A stretch of DNA of 61,175 nucleotides from the NCBI GenBank assembly GCA_946185745.1, contig CAMHKQ010000012.1, forward strand, positions 1 to 61,175, written 5' to 3'. The position numbers and the translations under genes were made by a program. Shown one piece after another: positions 45,169 through 53,665 of the stretch. The notes under the pieces are model-generated. The model worked only from the letters and a program-made list of their open reading frames with translations. It did no database searches and was not told the origin of the DNA. The stretch is from an uncultured Bacteroidales bacterium (GTDB taxonomy: Bacteria; Bacteroidota; Bacteroidia; Bacteroidales; UBA932). Within the stretch, counting starts at the first letter, position 1. Each line of letters starts with the position of its first letter.

Positions 45169-45702
45169 ATGATTGAAAACATCGTACTGGATGCCCTGAA
45201 AACCAGGCGCAGCATCCGCAAATACAAGAAAGAGCAGATTGCTGACGAGGAGTTGAAGGCCGTTCTGGAAGCCGGCACCTACGCCCCTACGGGCAAGGGT
45301 TACCAGGATCCATGGATTGTCGCCGTGCAGAACCCGGAACTCCGGGCTAAGATTTCCGAGATGAACCGCATTATCTGGGGGCGCGATGTGGACCCTTTTT
45401 ACGGCGCACCCACCTTCATTCTGGTCTTTGCCTCCAATCCCGAGAAATGGGCCAATTCCGTCTGTGACGGCACGTTGGTGCTGGGCAATATGATGAATGC
45501 CGCCCACGCCATCGGTCTCGGCTCCTGCTGGATCAACCGGGAGCGGGAAATGTTCTCCACCCCGGAAGGCGAGGCCCTCATGAAAGAAATGGGCCTTCCG
45601 GAGGGGCTCATCGGCATCGGCGCCCTTGCCCTGGGCTATCCCGAAGTGGTCCCGACGCACGCTAAAGCCCGTAAGGAGAATTATTACAGGATCATCAAAT
45701 AA
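45169..45702 (+). CDS. Nitroreductase-family flavoprotein
   Basis: The 177-residue protein has the FMN-binding start ALKTRRSIRKYKKEQI, the APTGKGYQDPW loop and the NMMNAAHAIGLGSCWINR segment. It reduces nitro groups or quinones with NAD(P)H. It follows the broken lipoprotein by 11 bases and has a weak GAGG before the ATG. The gene looks intact. Confidence 0.9.
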   Translation: MIENIVLDALKTRRSIRKYKKEQIADEELKAVLEAGTYAPTGKGYQDPWIVAVQNPELRAKISEMNRIIWGRDVDPFYGAPTFILVFASNPEKWANSVCDGTLVLGNMMNAAHAIGLGSCWINREREMFSTPEGEALMKEMGLPEGLIGIGALALGYPEVVPTHAKARKENYYRIIK

Positions 45703-45741
45703 GGGGGGCGAGGATTCTTCGTTAAATCGGTTTTCAACACC

Positions 45742-46015
45742 TTACAGTTGCAACCGCAGCCAGTGCTTCGCGTCTATTTCCTCGATGAGTTCCACGGCGC
45801 CCTGGCTCCAGAAGAGGTCTTCCTCCTCGTCCTTCACGCCTTCCATGCACTTCATCAGCAGCTCAACGCCAGGTACCTGGATGGCAAGGTCGGCCTTGAC
45901 ATACTCGACGGGGTCGCAGATTGGCGACCGTCTCCATTTCGCCGACACCCCTTCATTCAGTAAGTTCTTCTCAAGAATGAAGGGCCAGTCCCCGAGAGAG
46001 TATAGAGAGTCTTAG
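45742..46015 (-). pseudogene. C-terminal protein fragment of unknown family
   Basis: An open minus frame of about 90 codons ends at the TAA at 45742-45744 and has normal-looking composition (VKADLAIQVPGVELLMK, EEEDLFWSQGAVELIEEID). There is no start codon with context, so it looks like the tail of a lost gene. The whole 45703-46056 stretch holds only this. I cannot name the family; a chance frame is not excluded. Confidence 0.3.
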
Positions 46016-46056
46016 ATTCAGTCTTTTTCAAGAATTATCAATAACTTCGGATCGTT

Positions 46057-46821
46057 ATGAATATTGACGCTATATTGACTGCTCTTCTGATTCCCTTTGC
46101 CGGTACGGCGCTGGGGTCAGCTTTTGTTTTTTTTATGAAGGAAGAGATTCCTGGTTACTTGCAGAAAGCGCTCCTCGGATTCGCATCCGGAGTGATGGTT
46201 GCCGCCTCCGTGTGGTCGCTGCTGATTCCGTCTATGGAGATGGGTTCAGGGAGTGTCTGGCCTGCGGTTATCGGCCTGTTGGGAGGTTTCGCTTTCCTGC
46301 TCTTGATTGACTATGTGACGCCGCATATCCATGCGTCCGGCCAGGCTGAAGGCCCTCAAAGCCGCCTGTCCCGTACCACCAAACTGGCCCTGGCTGTTAC
46401 TATACATAATTTTCCTGAAGGAATGGCTGTTGGCGTAGCTATCGCGGGTGCCATGAATTCCGGCTTCAGCATGGCAGGCGCATTGGCTCTGTCACTTGGT
46501 ATCGCTATTCAAAACATCCCGGAAGGAGCGATCATTTCCATGCCGCTCCGGGCCGCCGGGAACAGTCGATGGAAAGCCTTTGGCATCGGCAGCCTTAGCG
46601 GAATAGTAGAGCCGATAGGTGGAACACTGGTGCTGCTGCTTGCATCGGCAGTTACTCCGCTGATGCCGTATCTTCTGGCCTTTGCCGCCGGAGCCATGCT
46701 CTATGTGGTCATAGAAGAACTCATTCCGGAGACGGCGGAAGGAAAGCACTCTAACCTGGGTACCATCGGCTTTGCCGTAGGCTTCGCACTGATGATGATA
46801 CTGGATGTTGTAATGGGATAA
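46057..46821 (+). CDS. ZIP-family metal transporter (ZupT/GufA-like)
   Basis: With 254 residues and eight predicted helices, it carries both metal-site motifs: IHNFPEGMAVGVAIAG (helix IV) and IAIQNIPEGAIISMPLR (helix V). It takes up zinc or iron and other divalent ions across the inner membrane. The 12-base sequence TTCGTTAAATCG occurs on both sides of it (45718-45729, 46836-46847), perhaps the ends of an inserted segment. Confidence 0.9.
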   Translation: MNIDAILTALLIPFAGTALGSAFVFFMKEEIPGYLQKALLGFASGVMVAASVWSLLIPSMEMGSGSVWPAVIGLLGGFAFLLLIDYVTPHIHASGQAEGPQSRLSRTTKLALAVTIHNFPEGMAVGVAIAGAMNSGFSMAGALALSLGIAIQNIPEGAIISMPLRAAGNSRWKAFGIGSLSGIVEPIGGTLVLLLASAVTPLMPYLLAFAAGAMLYVVIEELIPETAEGKHSNLGTIGFAVGFALMMILDVVMG

Positions 46822-46861
46822 GAGAGCTAAATCACTTCGTTAAATCGAAATTTCACTATAA

Positions 46862-47437
46862 ATGGCTCTTAAATATCCTCGTACTGCTATGATGGTTACT
46901 ATCGTTATTGTCGCTGTCACTTCCACCATGTACGATATGTCCCGCGTAGCGCGGGAAGGCTATTTCGGAAGCGCCGACAGCGAGGAGGCCCGCGACGCGC
47001 AGCGCAAGGCCTGGGCCGCCCAGCGGACGGAAGAATACCGCACCGGCGACCATAAGCGTGCAGGCGGAGTGGTGGACCCGCTCCCTGACGATGCCCCCTG
47101 GTTTGTCAAGGATTACCATGACTACTACAAGACCCAGCGCGGCTACCATCCCCGCAGCGGCAACTCCACCGACGGCTGGAACATCACCGGCACCATGTCA
47201 TTCCTGAACCAGCCCCTGCTGGACATGGCGGGCGAGATCAAGACGCCCGTGCTCCTGATCCATGGCGAGAAAGCACACAGCCGCTATTTCAGCGAGGGCG
47301 CCTTTGCGAAACTGAAGGGCGACAACAAAGAACTCCTCATCATCCCCGGCGCCGTCCATACGGACCTGTATGACGACAAGGCCGGCGTCATTCCCTATGA
47401 TAAGATGGAAACCTTCTTCAAAGAGAACCTGAAATAA
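46862..47437 (+). pseudogene. Alpha/beta hydrolase lacking its N-terminal half
   Basis: From STMYDMSR onward this matches the last 175 residues of the intact hydrolase at 60022-61104 (shared GGVVDPLPDDAPWFVKDYH, PVLLIHGEKAHSRYFSE, GVIPYDKME). The first half, with signal, oxyanion site and nucleophile, is missing, and the first 20 codons do not fit. It retains the acid and His regions only, so it cannot be active. The break point is near 46918. Confidence 0.8.
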
Positions 47438-47438
47438 G

Positions 47439-47609
47439 ATGCAAAATTTCGTTACCTTTGCCGTAGCAGTATTATTGACGATGACAACAGCATTCGGACA
47501 AACGCTCTCGGAGCGTCAGAAAGGACTCGCGGCCTGCGCTTGCCTGATGGACTAGGGAGACCTTGTTAGATTGGAACCGGTGAGCGATGAACAATACAGC
47601 AATATTTAA
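47439..47609 (+). pseudogene. Carboxymuconolactone-decarboxylase-like stub
   Basis: A short signal-like start (MQNFVTFAVAVLLTMTTAFG) leads into LSERQKGLAACACLMD, a pattern of exported carboxymuconolactone decarboxylase-family (AhpD-fold) proteins, then a TAG at 47553. Beyond it the same frame still reads GDLVRLEPVSDEQYSNI before a second stop. The remainder of the gene is gone. It sits one base after the truncated hydrolase. Confidence 0.5.
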
Positions 47610-47612
47610 CCC

Positions 47613-48293
47613 ATGAAAAGAATACTCCATTTCAGCATCCTGGCTGCAGCCTTATTACTTGCAGGCTGCAAAAATACGGACAACAACAAAACATTAAATG
47701 ATATGAATAACGACACCCCCCTTCAGGAAGTGGCCGGGCGCGTGAATTTCGGCCCGAACCACGCGTTGGTGACTACACCCCAGCCATGCGTAATGATTGC
47801 TACTTGGGACAAGGAGCATAATCCGGACGTAATGATGGCCGCCTGGGCCGGACAGTTGGATTACAAGCAGATAGTCATCAGCCTGTCCAAGCACAAAACT
47901 ACTGACAATTTGGCCGTTACGGGCGCCTTTACCGTGAGTTTTGCTGATGAGAGTACCGTTGCTGAATCAGACTACTTCGGCCTCGTAAGCGGAAACAAGG
48001 TGCCAGACAAGGTAGCTAAGGCAGGCTTCACCATCACGCCCAGTCCCAACGTGGATGCCCCCATCATCAATGAGTACCCCCTCACGCTCGAATGCAAGGT
48101 AGTGTGCTTTGAGGACGGTATGCTCATCGGCGAGGTCATCAACCAGAGCGCCGACGAAAGCATCCTCACCGACGGCAAGATTGATCTTGCCAAGCTGAAG
48201 CCCATCGTCTTCGATGCCGCCGGAATGTGCTACCGCGCCCTCGGCGAGGTTGTCGGCCAGGCCTGGGGAGCAGGAAAGGCATTTACCGAATAG
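47613..48293 (+). CDS. Flavin reductase-like protein exported as a lipoprotein
   Basis: A lipobox ends at Cys19 (LLLAGC). Residues about 45-226 form an FMN-binding split barrel of the flavin reductase family (PQPCVMIATWDKEHNPDVMMAAW, VISLSKHKTTDNL, GAFTVSFA). The domain itself is normal, but such enzymes are usually cytoplasmic. It may use FMN in the periplasm. It is followed by a convergent kinase-like gene. Confidence 0.85.
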   Translation: MKRILHFSILAAALLLAGCKNTDNNKTLNDMNNDTPLQEVAGRVNFGPNHALVTTPQPCVMIATWDKEHNPDVMMAAWAGQLDYKQIVISLSKHKTTDNLAVTGAFTVSFADESTVAESDYFGLVSGNKVPDKVAKAGFTITPSPNVDAPIINEYPLTLECKVVCFEDGMLIGEVINQSADESILTDGKIDLAKLKPIVFDAAGMCYRALGEVVGQAWGAGKAFTE

Positions 48294-48360
48294 ATACAGA
48301 AATAATGGTGCTGTCAACGATCATGGGACGTGATTCGCTGTTCGCCATATTCCTTTTTCT

Positions 48361-49218
48361 TTACCAGACATTCTCTCCGTCAAAGGCAGGGGCTACTAAT
48401 TTCCTGGCGAGTTCCTCATTTAGGGGCTTGTGGAACGCGAGAAAAATCATGTAGGGAAGCCGGGCGGCAGCGTAGGGATACAGCGTGCGCACCTTGTCCT
48501 CCAGCTCCTTTCCATCGGCCTCGAAATAAGCCTTTGAAAACACTTGCCAGTGCCGGGAAAGCTGGGCTGGAGAAAGGTGGAACAGTTCTTGGCTGCGCTC
48601 TTCCCGGGTAATGCCGGTAACACGCCAGGTGAAACCCAGGTCCCACTCGGGGACGCCATAGCTGAACTGCCCTACATCAATCCAGAGGTCTCTGTCTCCA
48701 GAGCGGATGATGTTCCCTATCTGGAGATCTCCATGAAGGCAATAGGGATGCTCGGGGACCGACTGGATGAAATCCACAATCCTTCCCCGAATAAAGTCAG
48801 GCAGCATCTCCCTGTCCTCATAGAATGATAGCAGGCGCTGTTTGATAGAAGGGACGCGAGCAGTATCGGCAGGCGTTGCATGGATACTCCGTGAGAGCTT
48901 TGCGAATTCGTTACTTAGCGGTTCCAAGCGCTCAGGTTCTTCCGAGATGATGCGTGCGAAGGACTTCTTGTTCTCTATGAGTTCATATTCTGCGCCGTAG
49001 CGTTCCCCGTCCGTGACAAGACGGATGGGACGGGGCGTGGGGATACCCAGCTCGTAGACGGTTTGGGAAGTAGTGAACTCCTGAGCCGCCATATCTGCGG
49101 CATAGCCCGGCGTGTATAGCTTCGCCAGCCGTTTTTCCTGCTTGTGCGTATAAGTCAGTGCCGTTCCGCCTGCTCCGGAAAGACTATAATCATCCAGGTT
49201 GATTCGTTGATATTCCAT
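48361..49218 (-). CDS. Aminoglycoside phosphotransferase-like kinase
   Basis: The 285 residues fit the APH/choline kinase fold: HGDLQIGNI (His162, Asp164, Asn169) holds the catalytic base and LWIDVGQFSYG (Asp181) the second metal ligand. It resembles the TIGR02172 group of uncharacterised kinases more than known resistance enzymes, so I do not claim drug resistance. Lys28-29 and neighbours in the N-lobe could hold ATP. The gene stands alone. Confidence 0.85.
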   Translation of the reverse strand: MEYQRINLDDYSLSGAGGTALTYTHKQEKRLAKLYTPGYAADMAAQEFTTSQTVYELGIPTPRPIRLVTDGERYGAEYELIENKKSFARIISEEPERLEPLSNEFAKLSRSIHATPADTARVPSIKQRLLSFYEDREMLPDFIRGRIVDFIQSVPEHPYCLHGDLQIGNIIRSGDRDLWIDVGQFSYGVPEWDLGFTWRVTGITREERSQELFHLSPAQLSRHWQVFSKAYFEADGKELEDKVRTLYPYAAARLPYMIFLAFHKPLNEELARKLVAPAFDGENVW

Positions 49219-49417
49219 GATACAAATTTAAGTTTTTTCTGCGTAACTTGGGCATGATGTAAACAACGGATGGTGTGTCGCTGATTAATGCTGGAAAATG
49301 ATTACTTTATCGGCATACTATAGGCCCTGATAATCCTATGGAAAGCCAGGGTTTTTTCCATGGTGTCCGAAAGAACTTGCTTATTGGGATGTCGAAAAAA
49401 ATGCGTAAATTCGTTTC

Positions 49418-49477
49418 GACAAATCGAAATTTGTCTGAGAGCTTTCTATGAGCGAAGAATAAAAATCCGTATCTTTG
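49418..49477 (+). promoter_or_regulatory. Inverted repeat and -7 box ahead of a small secreted protein
   Basis: A perfect 7-base inverted repeat (49418-49424 with 49429-49435, loop CGAA) precedes TATCTTTG (49470-49477), whose end is five bases before the ATG at 49483. AAATCGAAATTT also occurs at 46842-46853. The rest of 49219-49417 shows nothing I can support. Confidence 0.5.
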
Positions 49478-49482
49478 CATTG

Positions 49483-49764
49483 ATGAGAGTTTTCACATTC
49501 GTCATAGCGTTTCTGTTAGTGATACTGCCGGACTATGCTCCCGCAGCCTCCTTTTATGACGCTGCGGATGTGAGCGTGGAAGAAGTTGTTGATACCGAAG
49601 AAGAAGCTATCCTCATGACTTCTTCGAGAAGCCAGAAACGGGTTCCGAGTCTCTTCCGTCCATTTCCCTTCAGACAGCGTATCGTCAAGTACGAAACCCC
49701 TCAATTATCCATTTGCAGAAGTATTGAAAGGCAGTGGCTTGTGTCCTGCAGCCTGAGGCTGTAG
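49483..49764 (+). CDS. Small secreted protein of unknown function
   Basis: The 93-residue product starts with a signal peptide (MRVFTFVIAFLLVILPDYAP) and continues with an acidic stretch (VEEVVDTEEEA) and a basic, Arg-rich part. I recognise no family. The -7 box five bases upstream argues for this start rather than 49360. It is followed by the Na/Pi transporter after 46 bases and may share its transcript. Confidence 0.5.
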   Translation: MRVFTFVIAFLLVILPDYAPAASFYDAADVSVEEVVDTEEEAILMTSSRSQKRVPSLFRPFPFRQRIVKYETPQLSICRSIERQWLVSCSLRL

Positions 49765-49810
49765 GAGGGATATTCATCCCAAAAACAAGTTTCACCTTTA
49801 ATACTATTAT

Positions 49811-51478
49811 ATGGATATTACAGCAATCGTCAACGCATTGCTCACACTCCTTGCAGGGATCGGCGTATTCCTGATCGCTTGTCAGATGATGAGCTCAAAC
49901 CTGGAGTCGGCAAGCTCTGAAAAACTCAAACAACTTTTTTCCAAGGCATCTGGCAGTAAACTCCTGGGTGTAGGAATCGGCACGCTGGGAACGGCGGCCA
50001 TCCAAAGCTCAGGTGCCACCACCGTGATGACCATCGGCTTTGTCAATGCCGGCATCATTTCACTCGCGCAGGCCGCCACCATCATCTATGGCGCCAACAT
50101 AGGTACCACCGTGACGGCTCAGATTGTTGCCTTGGGTATGTTCGGCGGCAATTCCGTATCCACCAGCATTATTTTCTCGGCATTTACCGGACTGGGTGCT
50201 TTCATGGGCATCTTTTCCAAAAAAGCCAATGTGAAGACGTTGGGCGGCATTCTGACCGGTTTCGGCCTGTTGTTCGTGGGACTGGAACTGATGAGCAGTT
50301 CGATGGAGTCTTTCGCAGCCCTGGACGGGGTGAAGACCTTCCTTGCCGGCATCAGCAATCCATTGCTGCTGGTCCTGCTGGGAGCCTTCTTTACCGCCAT
50401 TATCCAGAGTTCTTCCGTGATGACCTCCATCGCACTCGCCATGGTGGTTAGCGGCCTGATTGGCATCGACCAGGGAATCTATTTGACAATGGGCTCCAAC
50501 ATCGGGTCCTGCGTCGTAGCGGTGATTGCAGGCATGACCAGCGGGACCAATGCTAAGCGGACAGCCCTGATCCATCTTCTGTTCAACTGCTCCGGCGTAA
50601 TCCTTTTTATGCTGGCAGCCTTGGCATTGGGCTGGTTGGATGTCAGTTATGGTAGCATTTTCAGCCGTCTGTTCCCTTCGGCTCCCCAGACTCAGCTGGC
50701 CATGTTCCATACGGTTTTCAACGTGATCACCGTAGCTGTCATGCTCCCGCTTACCCGTCCGCTGGTGTCTTTGGTATCTTCGCTGATTCCCGAAAAGCCG
50801 GTTCTGCAGGAGGAAGCACTGTCGCTTCGTTTCGTGGATGAGAATATGCTCCGCACCCCGCCTGTCGCAGTTTCCCAGGTCAAGCGCGAGATTCTTTGGA
50901 TGGGCTCCCTGGCAATGGAGAACGTGGATCGTTCCCTTCAGATGGCCGTACGCCTGGACTTTTGGGATAAGCAGGAGTTTGAGCATACGGAACAGCTCTT
51001 GAATTATATGAACCAGAGCCTTATTGGATTCGTCTCCCGGCTGAATTCGGGCACGGGACTGAACCAGAAAGACCGTGCCTACCTCAATACGACATACCGG
51101 AGTGTCCGTGACCTGGAACGCATCGGCGATTATGCCGAGAATATCGTCGAATATGCAACGGCCCTCTCGTCATCCGGACAGGAGTTCTCGGACGATGCCA
51201 AGTACGAAATCAGCCAGCTCAAAGGATTGCTGCACCAGTTGTACGACCACATGGTAAAAGCCTACCGTGATGAAGACTTCGAAGCATTGGCCAGGGCCAA
51301 TGTGGTGGAAGAGCAGATCGACGGCTATACCAAGTCCATGGAAGATGGTCACATCACTCGCATGGAGAAAGGTATTTGTACTTCTTCGGTTGGTGCCCAG
51401 TATCTGGAACTTTCTTCCAATGCCGAGCGAATTGCCGACCATATGATCAACGTCGCTAAAACCATCCGCTCTCTATGA
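49811..51478 (+). CDS. Na/Pi cotransporter with PhoU-like C-terminus
   Basis: The membrane part (about 1-335) carries the paired family repeats GIGTLGTAAIQSSGATTVMT and FFTAIIQSSSVMTSIALAM, each with the QSSS-type substrate motif. The last 190 residues form PhoU-like helical bundles (LERIGDYAENIVEY, NAERIADHMINVAKT). It imports phosphate with sodium or regulates its efflux. The stop overlaps the next start by four bases (ATGA). Confidence 0.92.
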   Translation: MDITAIVNALLTLLAGIGVFLIACQMMSSNLESASSEKLKQLFSKASGSKLLGVGIGTLGTAAIQSSGATTVMTIGFVNAGIISLAQAATIIYGANIGTTVTAQIVALGMFGGNSVSTSIIFSAFTGLGAFMGIFSKKANVKTLGGILTGFGLLFVGLELMSSSMESFAALDGVKTFLAGISNPLLLVLLGAFFTAIIQSSSVMTSIALAMVVSGLIGIDQGIYLTMGSNIGSCVVAVIAGMTSGTNAKRTALIHLLFNCSGVILFMLAALALGWLDVSYGSIFSRLFPSAPQTQLAMFHTVFNVITVAVMLPLTRPLVSLVSSLIPEKPVLQEEALSLRFVDENMLRTPPVAVSQVKREILWMGSLAMENVDRSLQMAVRLDFWDKQEFEHTEQLLNYMNQSLIGFVSRLNSGTGLNQKDRAYLNTTYRSVRDLERIGDYAENIVEYATALSSSGQEFSDDAKYEISQLKGLLHQLYDHMVKAYRDEDFEALARANVVEEQIDGYTKSMEDGHITRMEKGICTSSVGAQYLELSSNAERIADHMINVAKTIRSL

Positions 51479-52233
51479 GAAAAGAATTCATAATCATTGC
51501 ATTACTGCTCTCTTATGGGATCTGTCAAGCCCAGGATGAGCTGCCCGTCATTTCTGCGGACCGACCCGGTGCATTGACGGGGACGGACATCATGCCCCGG
51601 TTCAAACTGCAATGGGAGACCGGGATGGGTGTTGAATTGGATAGCGATGCTCCCCATACGATTACCTTGAACAGCAGTTTGCTCAGATTCGGTCTCTTTG
51701 AGCGGGCCGAAGTACGCTTAGGCACGGATTTCCTGCTTTCAGACATCGGCAAAACCATGGAGCCGAGTTTTGACATGGCCCCCATCAGTATTGGGTTGAA
51801 GACAATGCTTCACGAAGGATCGGGCATCATTCCATCTATTGCTTTCCTGGCTGAAATGAAAACCCCGCATTTTGGAATGAAGGTACTTTTACCCGCTCAT
51901 CTGACGCCGTCATTCCACCTTTTGTTCGACCATACCCTGAACGACAGGCTGAGTTTGGGCTATAACATCGGTGCAGAATGGGACGGTGAGACGACTACGC
52001 CCATAACCCTGCTCGGACTGGGATTGTATTATGACATTTCGGATAATATAGGATCTTTTGTCGAGGCTTATAACTACCTGCATCCCAAGTCTGATAACCA
52101 ATACCTAACAGAATTCGGCTTCACCTGGCTGGTGTCACGCCGCGTTCAGTTAGACATTGCTGCTGACTTTGACCTTCAGAGAGTTGGCAAGTACTGTATC
52201 TTCAGTTTCGGAATGGCCTGGTTGATCAACTGA
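51475..52233 (+). CDS. Outer-membrane transporter-like barrel (phenol-degradation MetA-pathway type)
   Basis: A signal peptide (1-20, ending CQAQD) is followed by a barrel of about 230 residues with the family opening VISADRPGALTGTDIMP. It resembles the transporter family PF13557, whose substrates are largely unknown. Four bases of overlap tie it to the Na/Pi cotransporter, so it may be a pore for phosphate or an organophosphate. Confidence 0.75.
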   Translation: MRKEFIIIALLLSYGICQAQDELPVISADRPGALTGTDIMPRFKLQWETGMGVELDSDAPHTITLNSSLLRFGLFERAEVRLGTDFLLSDIGKTMEPSFDMAPISIGLKTMLHEGSGIIPSIAFLAEMKTPHFGMKVLLPAHLTPSFHLLFDHTLNDRLSLGYNIGAEWDGETTTPITLLGLGLYYDISDNIGSFVEAYNYLHPKSDNQYLTEFGFTWLVSRRVQLDIAADFDLQRVGKYCIFSFGMAWLIN

Positions 52234-52285
52234 CAGAAGATTCGTTTATTCCAAATATTTTAAACTTTCATCGATTTATGAAAAA

Positions 52286-52711
52286 ATGCTGATTGCCCTT
52301 CTTGCTTTAATACTGGCTTTCATTACGTCCTGTTACGATGTGCATAAGGCCCCTAAAAAAGTCCAGAATACGTTTGACTCCATGTTTCCCGGAAGCACCC
52401 GTGTTGAATGGGAAAAAGAGCTGAGTGTGTTCAAGGCGGAATTCATCCATGACGAACACGAGAAAGATGCCTGGTTCTCCAGTGAAGGTGTCTGGATTAA
52501 TACCAAGACCAAAATTCTTCTTACTGAAGTTCCTGATACGGTACTGTCTGCGGCGCATGAATATAGTGACTGGGATATTGACGATGTCGTTTATTGCGAG
52601 CGTGCCGAGGGGATCAAAGCCTATTACCTCATTGAATACGATAAGGAGTACTCTGAACGGGAAAAGACAGCTCGAATACGCCCTGACGGTACAATTATGA
52701 TGGATATGTAG
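52286..52711 (+). CDS. PepSY-like (BLIP-like) periplasmic protein
   Basis: The 141-residue protein fits the PepSY-like family of Bacteroidetes: FDSMFPGSTRVEWEKEL, and IDDVVYCERAEGIKAYYLIEYD. The signal MLIALLALILAFITSC ends in a lipobox but lacks its usual Lys/Arg head. Just upstream, ATG AAA AAA would give MKK but is out of frame by one base in a run of six A. Either translation starts at 52286 or an A has been lost. Confidence 0.7.
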   Translation: MLIALLALILAFITSCYDVHKAPKKVQNTFDSMFPGSTRVEWEKELSVFKAEFIHDEHEKDAWFSSEGVWINTKTKILLTEVPDTVLSAAHEYSDWDIDDVVYCERAEGIKAYYLIEYDKEYSEREKTARIRPDGTIMMDM

Positions 52712-52780
52712 GTCCTTTCATTATTTTATGCGAAAAATGTCAATTATACCCTGAAAGACCGGTGTCAAATCCAGTCGTTA

Positions 52781-52813
52781 CCCTCCGTCGTCGCGATGAT
52801 GCCGGAGGGTTTC
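52781..52813 (+). terminator. Terminator after the PepSY-like gene
   Basis: An 8-base perfect stem (52781-52788 with 52804-52811) with inner pairing and a short T tract. The region 52814-53000 then has only A/T-rich spacer. Confidence 0.6.
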
Positions 52814-53000
52814 TTATTGATTGAAATCTAAGGGAAAAGCTGGTCGGAGGGGCCAAAAATTAAGAACGCCCCTCAAGTATGCTGTCTTGCGACGCGCCTG
52901 AAGGGCTTATTATCTCTAGTTATTAGAACTTTCGATCAGTGATTCAAAAATAAGGCTTTTTCCTTAAAAACCAAAATTATTTTGCATTTTGCCATAGCGG

Positions 53001-53240
53001 GTGGGTATCCCAACCTTCAGGGAATCCATCGGCGCCAATTCTGTAGTCGCCTCCGACATCCCTCCCTATGCTGTTGCTGCAGGCAATCCTTGTCGGGTTA
53101 TCCGGAAGCGATTTGACGACGAATTCATAGCCTATCTCCTGTACTTGAAGTGGTGGGACTGGGACATCAAAAAGATTGAAGAGAACTTCGAAGTCCTTTC
53201 CAGCGGCGACCTTTCACTGATTAGGAAGCTTGACAAGTAA
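53001..53240 (+). pseudogene. C-terminal fragment of a CatB/Vat-type acetyltransferase
   Basis: IGANSVVASDIPPYAVAAGNPCRVIRKRF followed by KWWDWDIKKIEEN is the end of left-handed beta-helix xenobiotic acetyltransferases, which can modify chloramphenicol or streptogramins. About two-thirds of the enzyme, including the catalytic His, is absent, so this is a dead remnant. Homology begins near 53029. Confidence 0.8.
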
Positions 53241-53254
53241 ATTCGCATTTATCG

Positions 53255-53614
53255 GTGCAAATGAAACAGCCTGAAGTCATACTCGTTCCCTTGCAGCCCG
53301 AAGACCAGGAGCAGTTCATCCTGGACAACCAGTGGGCGTTCAAGTATGGCGCCCAGCAGGAGTTCGGGATGCGGGATGAGTGTTGCGAGGAGGGAGATGA
53401 GGTAATTTCTCGCAGGACGATAGAGGGTTCCCTCGACGGAGAGAAAGCCGAAGCCTACCGGATCGTTCTGGACGGTCAGAAGGTGGGCGGTGTTGTGCTT
53501 CAGATCGACAAGGACACCGCGAAAGGCGACATTGAGTTGTTGTTCGTCCTTCCGGAATGCCATACCAGGGGCACAGATGGTTATTATTCCGGGCAATCAC
53601 TTCGTAGCGAATAA
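53255..53614 (+). pseudogene. GNAT acetyltransferase cut off after its first 100 residues
   Basis: The first 105 codons read like a GNAT N-acetyltransferase (RTIEGSLDGEKAEAYRIV, GGVVLQIDKDTAKGDIELLFVLPECHTRG), including the beta4 strand and the start of the CoA-loop region. The frame then runs into unrelated sequence and stops. The helix and strands that finish the CoA site are missing. The break is near 53570. Confidence 0.65.
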
Positions 53615-53657
53615 GAACCCGGATGCTTTCAACGAAGCGGTATTGCGTTTCTTGTGA
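53577..53657 (+). pseudogene. Alpha/beta hydrolase C-terminal stub fused to the GNAT remnant
   Basis: In a second frame the sequence from 53577 reads MVIIPGNHFVANKNPDAF and ends NEAVLRFL, the usual final His strand and helix of an alpha/beta hydrolase. So two unrelated broken genes are joined end to end at about 53570. Confidence 0.5.
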
Positions 53658-53665
53658 AATCTTCT

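Noticed and set aside
48361..49218. Aminoglycoside resistance gene
   Set aside because: The kinase fold is clear, but the sequence resembles uncharacterised TIGR02172-type kinases rather than known resistance enzymes.
53001..53240. Functional chloramphenicol or streptogramin acetyltransferase
   Set aside because: Only the last third remains and the catalytic His is missing.
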